Shown: positions 1-9,435 of the stretch, one piece after another
How the letters are laid out: each line of letters begins with the position of its first letter
Numbering within the stretch: the first letter of the stretch is position 1
Origin: an uncultured Candidatus Saccharimonas sp.
GTDB taxonomy: Bacteria; Patescibacteriota; Saccharimonadia; Saccharimonadales; OMJO01
Assembly (NCBI GenBank): GCA_943353165.1
Contig: CALRAM010000005.1
Span: forward strand, 1-38,070
Reading direction: 5' to 3'
DNA length: 38,070 bases
Made by a program: the position numbers and the translations under genes
Notes under the pieces: generated by a model
The model's database searches: none
Told to the model about the DNA's origin: nothing
The model's input: only the letters and a program-made list of their open reading frames with translations

Positions 1-1
1 C

Positions 2-148
2 ATAGACCAGGTGCAAATAGTCACAGGTGGGGTTTGTGCAGGTGCTGGCGCCACTAACGTTAATGCCACAGGTAGAAATCTAGCAATTCAGTATACGGTA
101 GAGTCTGGTACAAACGGTGTCGTAACGCCAATTTGCCAAAATATTTAG
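2..148 (+). CDS. C-terminal fragment of a gene cut by the window edge, possibly a pilin-like protein
   Basis: Open frame from position 2, IDQVQIVTGGVCAGAGATNVNATGRNLAIQYTVESGTNGVVTPICQNI, stop TAG 146-148. Pilin assignment rests only on its position upstream of the pilus genes. Confidence 0.5.
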   Translation: MDQVQIVTGGVCAGAGATNVNATGRNLAIQYTVESGTNGVVTPICQNI

Positions 149-166
149 CCGGTGTTCTAAATTTGC

Positions 167-172
167 TATAAT
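167..172 (+). promoter_or_regulatory. Extended -10 box TGCTATAAT upstream of prepilin peptidase
   Basis: TATAAT preceded by TGn; ATG at 184 is 11 nt downstream. Confidence 0.6.
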
Positions 173-183
173 AGGAAACAACC

Positions 184-1014
184 ATGATATATATAGTCAT
201 AATACTACTGGGGTTATGTTTGGGGAGTTTTGTAAACGCACTAGTCTATAGACTGCACCAGCAGTCTGTTCATACCAACCAGTCTAAAGCCAACAAACAA
301 AAGTACTCTATATTAACAGGTCGTTCTATGTGTGTCAGCTGTCATCATATTTTGGGTTGGACAGACTTGGTGCCTGTTTTTGGCTGGATATGGCTGAGAG
401 GCAAATGTCGCTACTGTCATAAACCCATTAGTCGTCAGTACCCGCTAGTAGAATTGGTTACAGCTGGACTATTTGTGGCGTCGTACGCCTACTGGCCATC
501 TCCAGTCAGCGGGCGGGAGATTTTTGACCTCAGTATTTGGCTGGCCATACTGGTGGGACTAGTGGCGTTGGCTGTTTATGACCTCAAGTGGATGATACTG
601 CCAACCAGTATCATAGAAAAGCTAGTAGGGCTGGTACTATTTCAGATTATTGTGGATATTGTAGTTTTTGATCAAACAAGCGGTCTGATGTCTGCATTTT
701 ATGGGGCGATGGTGCTGGGTGGACTTTTTTGGTTGCTACACCGGGTGTCTGATGGCAAATGGATAGGTGGTGGAGATATTCGACTAGGCGCACTGTTGGG
801 TTTGATAGTAGGCGGTCCAGCCAATAGTCTGATGCTGTTGTTTTTGGCATCAGTGCTGGGCAGTTTTGTATCTGTTGTTTTGCTACTTCGCAAAAAGGCC
901 TCCACCAGCAGTCACATACCTTTTGGCCCATTTCTGATAATCGCTGCCATAATAGTCCAGCTGTTTGGGGCTAGTCTGTTGGCGTGGTACAAGCACAAAG
1001 TTTTGTCTATCTAG
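184..1014 (+). CDS. pilD: Prepilin peptidase (type IV leader peptidase, A24 family)
   Basis: N-terminal GLCLGSFVNALVYRL, two CxxC pairs (CVSC, CRYC), GGGDIRLGALLG aspartate motif, multiple TM segments. Confidence 0.9.
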   Translation: MIYIVIILLGLCLGSFVNALVYRLHQQSVHTNQSKANKQKYSILTGRSMCVSCHHILGWTDLVPVFGWIWLRGKCRYCHKPISRQYPLVELVTAGLFVASYAYWPSPVSGREIFDLSIWLAILVGLVALAVYDLKWMILPTSIIEKLVGLVLFQIIVDIVVFDQTSGLMSAFYGAMVLGGLFWLLHRVSDGKWIGGGDIRLGALLGLIVGGPANSLMLLFLASVLGSFVSVVLLLRKKASTSSHIPFGPFLIIAAIIVQLFGASLLAWYKHKVLSI

Positions 1015-1064
1015 CTCTATTTTGACACAACAGGTTTGGGCGACCTATGTCATGGTGCTTGTGC

Positions 1065-1070
1065 TATAAT
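1065..1070 (+). promoter_or_regulatory. Extended -10 box TGCTATAAT; ATG 7 nt downstream
   Basis: TGCTATAAT at 1062-1070 and ATG at 1078. Confidence 0.6.
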
Positions 1071-1077
1071 TTAGGAT

Positions 1078-1935
1078 ATGAGTACTGGCAAGCCTGACAG
1101 GGGTTTTACTATAGTAGAGGTGTTAATGTTTCTGGCGGTTACTGGCGTACTGATGACGGTAGCCATGCTTACCATCGGCGGTAGTCGTCAAAAGGCAGAG
1201 TTTTCTGCCAGCGTACGCGACTTTAACTCCAGTATCCAGGGCATCATCAGCGAAGTCAAAACAGGTTATTTTCCAAACAAGGCAAACCCGGTAAAATGTA
1301 GAGTTAACGGTTCGTCATTAGAAATGACTGGATTTTTTAGTGCAGCGGAGCAGGGAGCCCACCCAGATTGCGTTTTTCTGGGCAAGGTGCTGTATTTTAA
1401 CCTTACAGCTGCCAGCCCGCGCAACTCGGTGTCTGTCATCACTGTGGCAGGCAAGGCTTTTGTCGGCGGCGAACCTCCCGCTACATATAGTGCCAGCACA
1501 CCAGTGCCAGTAGCAGGAACCGTAGCAGGAACCGTATATGCCAGCATAGACCTGACAGAAACACTCAACCTGACAAACGGGCTACTGATAACAAAAGTCA
1601 TTAGTAGCGCTGCACCCACCACACCCAGTGCTTTTGGTATATTTAACAGCTTGGCTACTACTGCTGGCGGTAGTCTGAGTGCCGACATCGTCACCATTCC
1701 TGGATCTAGTAGAGTCGACCTTCTAGCCACAACGCTAGTAAACATCAAAAACATTTCAACAATCAACGAACCGACCAGAAATCCCATCATAGCTATCTGT
1801 TTGCAGCACGGCATTGGTGGCACGGGTGCCGTAGTCATCATCGGTTTCAAAGACCGTACAGCGTATTCGGATTTGTATATAGCCAACTTTGATACCGCTC
1901 TTAAAAATGCCATGGGTCAGACTGCATCATGCTAA
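1078..1935 (+). CDS. Type IV pilin-like / prepilin N-terminal methylation protein (minor pilin)
   Basis: Class III signal peptide: RGFTIVEVLMFLAVTGVLMTVA. Confidence 0.8.
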   Translation: MSTGKPDRGFTIVEVLMFLAVTGVLMTVAMLTIGGSRQKAEFSASVRDFNSSIQGIISEVKTGYFPNKANPVKCRVNGSSLEMTGFFSAAEQGAHPDCVFLGKVLYFNLTAASPRNSVSVITVAGKAFVGGEPPATYSASTPVPVAGTVAGTVYASIDLTETLNLTNGLLITKVISSAAPTTPSAFGIFNSLATTAGGSLSADIVTIPGSSRVDLLATTLVNIKNISTINEPTRNPIIAICLQHGIGGTGAVVIIGFKDRTAYSDLYIANFDTALKNAMGQTASC

Positions 1936-2591
1936 AAGCTTCCAAACAGTTTCGTAGCAGACTGCCTCAAAACGGCGACACCATAGTAGAGGTATTGATT
2001 TGTTTGGCGGTGGTGGGGTTCTCTCTGACTCTCAGCTATTCGCTGTCGCGCGCCAGTCTGCGAAAAGTTCGCGACGCAGAGGAGCGCCAACAATCAACCC
2101 AGATGGCCCAGACCCAGATAGAGCGACTAAAAGGCTTTCTGGCCGCCAACCCAACTATAAAGACTACTTTTACAATTGGTTCTGCGTGGCTATTGAACCC
2201 AGATTCAACCGTAAAACGGGTTCCTAATAGTTCTACCGAAGCCACCGCTCCACCAGGATTTTGCCTGTACAGTGGTCTGCGCATACACCTGACCTTAGAC
2301 CCCCAGGACCCATACTGTGCCGCCAGCTGGACGGGCGAAATGTACTGCGATATAATTTCAGACAAGTGCAACACTACAGCACCAACAGAGGCCGCAGTAA
2401 ATAATGCAGGCTACCCGTTTAGGGTGGGTGTCGTCTATCCCGCAGAAGAAAGTTATGCAAAAACTCTATTATATAGTCCATTAAAGGATGATGAGTTATA
2501 CGCAACCGCCGGCAGGTGGCAGGTGGGTGGCGACGGTACCAATGGACAGCGTTACTCTGTAGTAGGCATACCGTATAGGATTCACCAATGA
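1929..2591 (+). CDS. Minor pilin-like protein, PilV/GspI-like
   Basis: NGDTIVEVLICLAVVGFSLTLSYSL; overlaps upstream gene by 7 nt. Confidence 0.7.
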   Translation: MLKASKQFRSRLPQNGDTIVEVLICLAVVGFSLTLSYSLSRASLRKVRDAEERQQSTQMAQTQIERLKGFLAANPTIKTTFTIGSAWLLNPDSTVKRVPNSSTEATAPPGFCLYSGLRIHLTLDPQDPYCAASWTGEMYCDIISDKCNTTAPTEAAVNNAGYPFRVGVVYPAEESYAKTLLYSPLKDDELYATAGRWQVGGDGTNGQRYSVVGIPYRIHQ

Positions 2592-3262
2592 AATATCGCT
2601 ACGATATAAAGCCCAATTGGCGACGGTCTATGGCAGGCTTTACACTGGTGGAGCTGATGATATCTACCGGTGTGTTTTCTGTGGTGCTACTGATATGTAC
2701 TACCGCTGTGCTGGTAATCGGTCAGGATTTTCACAAGGCCGCCATAGCCAGTCTGACCCAGAACACATCCAGGAACATCATCGACAACATAACCAGAGAA
2801 CTCCAGTACAATACTGGCACCGTCAGCACAGACTCTAATACATTTAATTCAGTAACGGTAAATGCGGCATGCATCGGCACCGTGCGTTATAGCTACCTGC
2901 TGGGATACGAACTAGTGGATGGAGATGGATCTTTTAGCATCACAAACCAGCAGTCTCCACATGTCCTCTGGCGCGACAGCACTCCATCTACGGGTTGTAC
3001 CCCTGCCAATGTGACTGGTGCACTATCGGGTGGCAAGGAACTGATTTCTCTACACACTCGCTTACGGGTAGGTAACGGGTTAAATATTACCACAGCTATT
3101 TCTAATACAGGCACACTGTACAATATAGATGTGGCGGTCATCTACGGCGACAAAGATGTCATAACAGCTGCCGACAAATGCGTGGCGAGTCGTAGCGGTG
3201 GAGCGTTCTGCGGATTGTCAGAATTACACACCGCCGTTTTCAGAAAGGATGCAACTAACTAA
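2588..3262 (+). CDS. Minor pilin-like protein, PilW/GspJ-like
   Basis: AGFTLVELMISTGVFSVVLLI; 4-nt ATGA overlap with upstream stop. Confidence 0.75.
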   Translation: MKYRYDIKPNWRRSMAGFTLVELMISTGVFSVVLLICTTAVLVIGQDFHKAAIASLTQNTSRNIIDNITRELQYNTGTVSTDSNTFNSVTVNAACIGTVRYSYLLGYELVDGDGSFSITNQQSPHVLWRDSTPSTGCTPANVTGALSGGKELISLHTRLRVGNGLNITTAISNTGTLYNIDVAVIYGDKDVITAADKCVASRSGGAFCGLSELHTAVFRKDATN

Positions 3263-3263
3263 G

Positions 3264-4445
3264 ATGAATAATAGACAGAAACTATCAACAGATCAACGGG
3301 GCATCATGGCCATAGTGGTAACTGTCCTGATCATGACAGTCCTGTCCATTACCACACTGGCTATGGCCAAAATGGCTCGCCGCGAACAACGGCAATCGCT
3401 AGACGCCACTATGAGTGTGCAGGCCAACTACGCTGTAGAATCCGGCATAAATGACAGTGTGGCATACCTGAAAGACCCCATAAATCCGGCCATAAGTGCT
3501 TGTACAGGGCTGACGGGAGCAGCAAGTGTAAATAAAACTCTGGCCAGCGACGGCCAGCAACTGGGCAACACTATGAAGATACCCAGTTTTGTCAGTACAA
3601 ACCCAAACCCAGACCCAGCATTTCAAAAACTGTCCTTGGGAGGCTACACCGTTACTACCAGCTACACCTGTGCCCTGATCAGCAAAACGACAAAGGAGCT
3701 GAAATACACTGTAAATAGTTCCAGTGTCGCCGATATTACTGTAGGCACAGCACAAACTACGCTGACTATTAGCTGGGAAAGCCCTGACGGTACTGCTGAT
3801 TTCCGTACCGGAGCCACCTGCGCCCCAACCCTGCCTGCCAGCTGGATATTTACGCCAATGCTTCGAGTGGACATCACCAATCTATCAGTAGCATCGCCCT
3901 ATTTCAGAAAAACCATGGCTGATAATACGGGGACTATTTATCTGAACCCTTGCGCTTCTGCCCCTGGCACAGGCACAGGTACTTTTGCCAGTGGTTACCT
4001 CGCCCTCGTTGGCAATCCACAGAATCCGCAGATTATAAACGGCAGCTGCAATGCCATGAATACGCCTAGAAAATGTACTGCGACCATTAGCTTTGCAGGG
4101 GCATACTCCAAGCTGCTAGTTCGTCTGCACTCTGTCTATGGCGGAGCTGCCAATGTGTCTATCAGCGCCGGCGGCCAGGATATCAGTGGCGCTCAGGGGA
4201 TCATAGATGTCACTGCAAAGGCAAACGATGTCGTAAAGCGTGTCCGCAAGACCTTTTCTATTAACCCCACAGGCTACCTGACAAATGATCAGCCATATCT
4301 GTACGCCATAGAGAGCCAAAACGCCATATGTAAACGTCTGTTGGCAGGAGTGTATAACGGTATTCTGAACCCATCTGGAACAGACTATGATCTAAGAAAT
4401 GTCGCAGGCAACGACCAAGCAGTCTGCAACCCAAACATTTATTAA
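3264..4445 (+). CDS. PilX/GspK-like protein of the minor pilin cluster
   Basis: From MNNRQKLSTDQRGIMAIVVTVLIMTVLSITTLAMAK: single N-terminal TM after RG. The ORF track start at 3198 overlaps the upstream gene, so 3264 (or 3249) is more likely. Confidence 0.65.
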   Translation: MNNRQKLSTDQRGIMAIVVTVLIMTVLSITTLAMAKMARREQRQSLDATMSVQANYAVESGINDSVAYLKDPINPAISACTGLTGAASVNKTLASDGQQLGNTMKIPSFVSTNPNPDPAFQKLSLGGYTVTTSYTCALISKTTKELKYTVNSSSVADITVGTAQTTLTISWESPDGTADFRTGATCAPTLPASWIFTPMLRVDITNLSVASPYFRKTMADNTGTIYLNPCASAPGTGTGTFASGYLALVGNPQNPQIINGSCNAMNTPRKCTATISFAGAYSKLLVRLHSVYGGAANVSISAGGQDISGAQGIIDVTAKANDVVKRVRKTFSINPTGYLTNDQPYLYAIESQNAICKRLLAGVYNGILNPSGTDYDLRNVAGNDQAVCNPNIY

Positions 4446-5362
4446 ACCGAGGTGTCTTTGTTGTGGTATTGTTCGTGGACTTTTTTGAGGTGTAGGTCTG
4501 TTACGTGTGTATATATCTGGGTAGTAGAGATGTTACTGTGGCCCAGTAGTGCCTGGACACTACGCAGGTCGGCGCCGTTCATCAGCAAATCCGTGGCAAA
4601 ACTGTGTCGCAAAGTATGGGGGCTGACATGTTTTGTTATGCCTGCCAGCAGGGCATAGCGCCCCACCATACGCTGAACGCTCCGAGCCGTCAAACGATGA
4701 AAATTGCCACTGCGGTCTATCTGTTTTGTACCGCTGTATCTGGCAAAAAGTGGTCGGGAATTGTCCTCTCTGGCATCTATATAGCGCTGTATCCAGTCAG
4801 CCGCTTCGGGGCTGATGAATATGGGGCGGTCTTTTTGGCCCTTGCCTCGCACCGTAAACTCTCTGCGTTTCAGGTTGATATGGTCGCGGTCCAATCCTAC
4901 CAGCTCGGATACTCGCAGTCCGCTACTGAACAACAGTTCCAGTATGGCTCGGTCGCGTAGGCCGGGCAGTTTGTCTATGTTTGGCTGTTCAAATACTCTG
5001 GCTACTTCCTCTGGAGTCAAAAATGTAACTTGTTTTCGGGTCGTCCGTGCCAGCTCTATTTTGTCTGCCGGCAGGGCAGGTATGTTGCGTTTGGCACAAA
5101 ACTTTAAAAAACTTCGCAGAGCAATCAGGTGATAGTTTTGGGTAGATTTTTGGAGTTCATCGCTGGTATTTGTACCCAAACGGTTCAGCCACAGACGCCA
5201 CTTTCGTATCATTTCTGCGTCTATGTCAGCTACCTTTATTTCGCCGGCGTAGTCCATCAGTCTGGTTAGATAGTGGTCGTAGTTGGCTATGGTTTTTTGC
5301 GAGCGGTTTTGCTCTATTTCCAAGTATTCCAAAAAGTCGGTTTTGGCTTTCGTAAACTGCAT
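4442..5362 (-). CDS. xerC: Tyrosine recombinase, XerC/XerD type
   Basis: HTLRHSFATDLLMNGADLRSVQALLGHSNISTTQIYTHV plus SAM-like N-terminal domain. XerC versus XerD not resolvable by eye. Confidence 0.88.
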   Translation of the reverse strand: MQFTKAKTDFLEYLEIEQNRSQKTIANYDHYLTRLMDYAGEIKVADIDAEMIRKWRLWLNRLGTNTSDELQKSTQNYHLIALRSFLKFCAKRNIPALPADKIELARTTRKQVTFLTPEEVARVFEQPNIDKLPGLRDRAILELLFSSGLRVSELVGLDRDHINLKRREFTVRGKGQKDRPIFISPEAADWIQRYIDAREDNSRPLFARYSGTKQIDRSGNFHRLTARSVQRMVGRYALLAGITKHVSPHTLRHSFATDLLMNGADLRSVQALLGHSNISTTQIYTHVTDLHLKKVHEQYHNKDTSV

Positions 5363-5369
5363 ATGCTCT

Positions 5370-5375
5370 ATTATA
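5370..5375 (-). promoter_or_regulatory. -10 box TATAAT; recombinase ATG 7 nt downstream
   Basis: Minus strand GAGTTATAATAGAGCATATG. Confidence 0.55.
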
Positions 5376-5485
5376 ACTCATTATGCCCAACGGAGTGGTG
5401 GGAACACATTTGTTATTCGGGCTGTTTTTTTGTACTGTATCTGTTACAATAGGCTCAACTATCATTATAAACAGGGGGCAAACAA

Positions 5486-6043
5486 ATGGAACAAACACTA
5501 ATAATCTTTAAACCAGACGCAGTAAAAAGAGGCATCGTTGGCGAACTACTGACTCGTTTTGAAAAAGTAGGCCTCAAAATAGTGGGCACCAAAATGTTGG
5601 TAGCAGACCCTCAGATGTTGGCAGATCATTATCCCGACAGTCTGGTGCCTATCGTTGGCAACAAGACAAAAGCCGACTGGGATTCTTATGGTATAGAATA
5701 CTCCGAAACAGCCGAACAAATCGGTCAGATGATAGTAGATTCCACCAGAGATTTTATGCGTAGCGGCCCTGTCGTGGCGGTAGTATTGCAGGGTGGACAT
5801 GCCGTAGAAGTAGTGCGCAAAATGGTCGGTAGTACTGGTCCAAAGGATTCCGCTCCGGGAACCATCAGGGGCGATTATGCTCATCTGAGCTTGGGGCAGG
5901 CTTCTCTGAAAAAGAAAGGCGCAGCCAACCTGATACACGCTTCTGGTACTGCCGACGAAGCCGAAAAAGAGATAGCAATGTGGTTCAAAAAATCTGAACT
6001 TTTTGACTACGAAACTGTGCATGAACAGTTTACTCGCGCCTAG
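5486..6043 (+). CDS. ndk: Nucleoside diphosphate kinase
   Basis: MEQTLIIFKPDAVKRGIVGELL, VVRKMVGSTGPKDSAPGTIRGDYA, NLIHASGTADEAEKEIAMWF; AGGGGG Shine-Dalgarno-like sequence upstream. Confidence 0.93.
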   Translation: MEQTLIIFKPDAVKRGIVGELLTRFEKVGLKIVGTKMLVADPQMLADHYPDSLVPIVGNKTKADWDSYGIEYSETAEQIGQMIVDSTRDFMRSGPVVAVVLQGGHAVEVVRKMVGSTGPKDSAPGTIRGDYAHLSLGQASLKKKGAANLIHASGTADEAEKEIAMWFKKSELFDYETVHEQFTRA

Positions 6044-6108
6044 AAAGTTACATCTAACCCCCAAAAAGTAGTACAATTAACAGCGTGGCTATGTGGCGTG
6101 GAGCATTT

Positions 6109-6183
6109 GTCCCCGTAGTTCAATGGATAGAATATCTCCGTCCTAAGGTGCAGATCTGTGTTCGAATCACAGCGGGGACACCA
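6109..6183 (+). tRNA. tRNA-Arg (CCT), CCA encoded
   Basis: Acceptor GTCCCCG/CGGGGAC, T arm CTGTG-TTCGAAT-CACAG, anticodon loop GTCCTAA. Anticodon stem is poorly paired (see findings). Confidence 0.85.
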
Positions 6184-6219
6184 GAGCCAAAACGGCAAAA
6201 ATGCTGTAAACTATCTAAT

Positions 6220-6774
6220 ATGCCAAATAACCACAAGTATTTCAAAGACCAGCATGATGATGAAAAAGTGTTGCTGGTATTTCGCAAACACCCAGTCGTG
6301 ATGCGTCGGGGGCTGGTTTTCGGTATGCTGGGCCCTTTATTGGGCGTAATACCTGCTGCCTTAAAGCCAGAATTGGGATTTGGATGGTTTTTTGGGGGAT
6401 TGGCGTTGGGAATTTTGCTGGGTATGCTGCTGTTTTTTCCTTCTTGGATTGCATGGTATTACAGTGTTTATATCGTTTCAGATCAGCGGTTCATACAGAT
6501 CTCCCAAAAAGGCTTGTTCCACAAGAGTGTCGTAGATATAGGATTGCAACAGATACAGATGGTAAACTACGAAATAGCTGGTTTTCAGCAAACAGTGCTG
6601 GGATTTGGTACAATGATGATGCAGACATATATGGGAGACCTGGTAATCCACGATATTCACCACCCAGCAAAAATCCAGAAGAAGATAGTGCATATTTTAA
6701 AAGATAAGGGCATAAACACCGGCGATTTCCCGCCGGCTGCAAAGGAAAAAGAAAATCATGAAGCACAGGATTAA
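6220..6774 (+). CDS. Membrane protein with bacterial PH-like domain
   Basis: From MPNNHKYFKDQHDDEKVLLVFRKHPVV: two hydrophobic segments then YIVSDQRFIQISQKGLFHKSVVDIGLQQIQMVNYE. The ORF track start at 6085 runs through the tRNA and is wrong. Confidence 0.7.
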   Translation: MPNNHKYFKDQHDDEKVLLVFRKHPVVMRRGLVFGMLGPLLGVIPAALKPELGFGWFFGGLALGILLGMLLFFPSWIAWYYSVYIVSDQRFIQISQKGLFHKSVVDIGLQQIQMVNYEIAGFQQTVLGFGTMMMQTYMGDLVIHDIHHPAKIQKKIVHILKDKGINTGDFPPAAKEKENHEAQD

Positions 6775-7804
6775 AAAAGTTTTTGATAGTTTACCCATAA
6801 CGCCAGATACTGCTCCAGTCGAGGAGTTGCCCCGTATTACAAACGAGACTATTTCCGAGCACAGAGAGGCAGTCATAGGCAGAGCACGCAAATACATTTC
6901 GCCATTTCAACACTCCAAACACAAGATAGTCCTAATATCTTCCAGTATCCTAATAGCCCTATTTGTAGGCTTGTTCGTTTATTGTACCGTCGCCCTATAT
7001 CGGTTGCACGATAGTTCTTCGTTCATCTACAAGGTTACGCAGGTCATACCTTTTCCGCTGGCTCGTACAGGCAGCAATTTTATCGCATACGAAAATTATC
7101 TGTTTGAGGTTCGCCACTACACACATTACTACAGTACTCAGCAAGGGCTGGATTTTAAATCTACATCTGGAAAACAACAGTTGGCAGATTTTAGAAAAAG
7201 GGCTCTAGAAAAGGTTATCGATGACAGCTACATAAAACGGATTGCTGCCCAAAAGCGCATCAGTGTCAGCGACAAAGAGATAGACGAACAGATAAGTATT
7301 ATCAGAAAACAAAACCGACTGGGAGGTAGCGACAAGGTGTTCGAGGATGTCCTAAAAGATTATTATGGCTGGAATCTAGATGATTTCAAGCGAAGTCTAC
7401 GACTAGAACTTTTAAGCCAAAAGGTTTCATCTGCTCTGGATACAGGCACCACTACTCGTGCGCAGTCCGCCCTAGCAGAGCTAAAAGCCGGTGCCGATTT
7501 TGTAGCCACCGCCAAAAAGTATTCCGACGATCAATCAAAAGCCAACGGTGGTGAATATGGATATCCCATCGACAAGACAACTCGTAGCGTCAATCCTCAG
7601 GCTATAGAAGCACTCTACAAACTAAAACCAGGGCAGTATTCTGAAGTCACAAACACAGGTTCAAGCCTAGAAATTTTTAAAGTCATAGACACCAACGGCG
7701 ACAAAATTCGGGCCGCCCACATCGTGTTTAACTTTAAAGACCTAAACATCTACCTAAACGACCTAAAAGAAAAAGAAAAAACACAGTCCTTCGTCAATTT
7801 TTAA
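6758..7804 (+). CDS. Membrane-anchored PPIC-type peptidyl-prolyl isomerase (SurA/PrsA-like)
   Basis: N-terminal TM, SurA_N-like helical region, then parvulin-like core ALAELKAGADFVATAKKYSDDQSKANGGEYGY...ALYKLKPGQYSEV. Confidence 0.8.
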   Translation: MKHRIKKVFDSLPITPDTAPVEELPRITNETISEHREAVIGRARKYISPFQHSKHKIVLISSSILIALFVGLFVYCTVALYRLHDSSSFIYKVTQVIPFPLARTGSNFIAYENYLFEVRHYTHYYSTQQGLDFKSTSGKQQLADFRKRALEKVIDDSYIKRIAAQKRISVSDKEIDEQISIIRKQNRLGGSDKVFEDVLKDYYGWNLDDFKRSLRLELLSQKVSSALDTGTTTRAQSALAELKAGADFVATAKKYSDDQSKANGGEYGYPIDKTTRSVNPQAIEALYKLKPGQYSEVTNTGSSLEIFKVIDTNGDKIRAAHIVFNFKDLNIYLNDLKEKEKTQSFVNF

Positions 7805-7967
7805 CCTCACTACAACCGCCCAGTCCATAACGCCTATGCTTGCTAAAATCCCAAAATGGTGTAATATATTTGGTAACAGGTCTCTTCGGAGTCAAACTAA
7901 AGTGTCCCAGTAGAGAAAAAGGTCGTCCTGTAGAAGAAAGATGAAAGAATAGGAACAAGAAAATAGT

Positions 7968-8297
7968 ATGGCAAGTAAGTTATTTGTAGGGCGATTGCCC
8001 TACGCAACTACCAGCGAAGAGCTCAAAGAGCTGTTTGCTGCGTACGGAACTGTCGAATCTGCTGTGGTTATCATAGACAAATTTACAGACCAGTCCAAAG
8101 GATTTGGTTTTGTGGAGATGTCAACCAAAGAAGAGTCAGACGCTGCTGTCAAAGCACTAGACAACTCTGAAGTTGCTGGTCGCCAGATAGTAGTCAGCGA
8201 AGCTCGTCCCCAAGAAAAGCGCCCTCCTCGTGATGGTGGCGGCTATGGTGGCGGTGATCGTGGAGGTTTCAAACCTCGCTCTGACAATCGCTACTAA
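7968..8297 (+). CDS. RNA-binding protein with single RRM and Gly/Arg-rich tail
   Basis: RNP2 KLFVGRLPY, RNP1 KGFGFVEM, tail GGGYGGGDRGGF. Confidence 0.9.
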   Translation: MASKLFVGRLPYATTSEELKELFAAYGTVESAVVIIDKFTDQSKGFGFVEMSTKEESDAAVKALDNSEVAGRQIVVSEARPQEKRPPRDGGGYGGGDRGGFKPRSDNRY

Positions 8298-8315
8298 TAT
8301 AGCGGTTTTTTGACC

Positions 8316-8354
8316 CAAAGAACTCTTGGTTTTCCAAGAGTTCTTTGTTTTTGG
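8316..8354 (+). terminator. Rho-independent terminator after RRM gene
   Basis: AAAGAACTCTTGG-TTTT-CCAAGAGTTCTTT followed by GTTTTT. Confidence 0.85.
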
Positions 8355-8402
8355 TCATTTTTTACCTATAAATCGTCAATGTCATGTAGAATATGTCAAA
8401 AT

Positions 8403-8837
8403 ATGAACAATTTTGAACTTCCAAGCAACCCAGCACAGCTGGCCGAAACCATAGCAACGGAAAACTTTTCAGATTCTATGGAAATATCAGATTTAGACCA
8501 CCGGCTTTTGACGGAGTTAGAGGTTGGTGCTGAAGCATTGGGTTTTTTGAACAAAGATTATTTTGTGGAATCGGGCAGGGCACTAATATTGCCTGCCAGT
8601 TTTCAGTCGGATGAGCCAGTTTTGTACACTAGTTTCTTTGGTTTGAGTTTCGAGGGCAGGTTTGCCACTTATGCAAAGGTTCATATTGGGCGTATCATTG
8701 GTGGTTCGGCTGTTCGGGCAGTCTGCTTGGCTTTTACTGATGTTACTTTATTGCCGTATTTTGAAACAGTGCCAGACAATGAACTAGTTTTTGTTCCCGT
8801 GCTGGCCATAAATTCTATGGAACAGACTAGCGTTTAG
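8403..8837 (+). CDS. Hypothetical protein
   Basis: ORF from MNNFELPSNPAQLAETIATENFSDSMEIS; the ORF track start at 8310 lies inside the upstream terminator. Confidence 0.6.
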   Translation: MNNFELPSNPAQLAETIATENFSDSMEISDLDHRLLTELEVGAEALGFLNKDYFVESGRALILPASFQSDEPVLYTSFFGLSFEGRFATYAKVHIGRIIGGSAVRAVCLAFTDVTLLPYFETVPDNELVFVPVLAINSMEQTSV

Positions 8838-9205
8838 TGCTGTTTCGGATTTTGGAATGGAGTTCTATTCGGAAAGATGGTTCTAAAAGCTTCGTGGTTT
8901 GCAATTTCTGATTCTGTCAGCAGGCCCTGTTTTTTTCTGTCTGCATAATCGTAGGCATCCATATAATCTTTTAGGGCATTTTTCATTTTATCCTGCCATT
9001 CAGATACATTATCGTTGGCATGGTAGTCTTCGTTTGATTGTTCCATTGTCAGAGTTACTCTACCGGGAGTTGTTCGGTCAATCCATCGTTGATAAGCATT
9101 TTCTTGTTCTTCAGAGCTTAGACCCCATAGAATTAGCGTTTCCGGACTTAGAGTAGGGTACTGGTTGTGTTCGTCACTAGAAAAAAAGGATTCTTGGCCT
9201 GTCAT
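8834..9205 (-). CDS. Hypothetical protein
   Basis: ORF from MTGQESFFSSDEHNQYPTLSPETL; TGGTACAAT 7 nt upstream. Stop codons overlap those of the convergent upstream gene. Confidence 0.6.
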   Translation of the reverse strand: MTGQESFFSSDEHNQYPTLSPETLILWGLSSEEQENAYQRWIDRTTPGRVTLTMEQSNEDYHANDNVSEWQDKMKNALKDYMDAYDYADRKKQGLLTESEIANHEAFRTIFPNRTPFQNPKQH

Positions 9206-9392
9206 ATACATTATTGTACCACAAAACCATAGTATGTCAATCTGTTAAAGTCAGGGTAAACCGGATTAGCGGACTAAAGTCCTTTTCCACTCAGTCATGC
9301 TCGAAGCACGCTTCTGCGCGTGACTTCGCTCCACGACCCGGCCCGCTCGCTTTGCTCGCTCTATCGCCGGTTCACATCGCAGACAAGGCTGC

Positions 9393-9435
9393 CCAATGTA
9401 AAAGCCCCATCATGATGATGAGGCTGTTACATTGG
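9393..9435. repeat. Imperfect hairpin abutting tRNA-Asp and including its CCA
   Basis: CCAATGTAA-A-AGCC...GGCT-G-TTACATTGG. Confidence 0.7.

Noticed and set aside
1266-1913. 215-aa antisense ORF
   Set aside because: Fully antisense to the minor pilin gene, which has a clear signal peptide; typical mirror ORF.
5546-6076. 176-aa antisense ORF
   Set aside because: Mirror ORF of ndk.
6085-6219. N-terminal extension of the PH-like protein in the track
   Set aside because: Translates through tRNA-Arg; ATG at 6220 is preferred.
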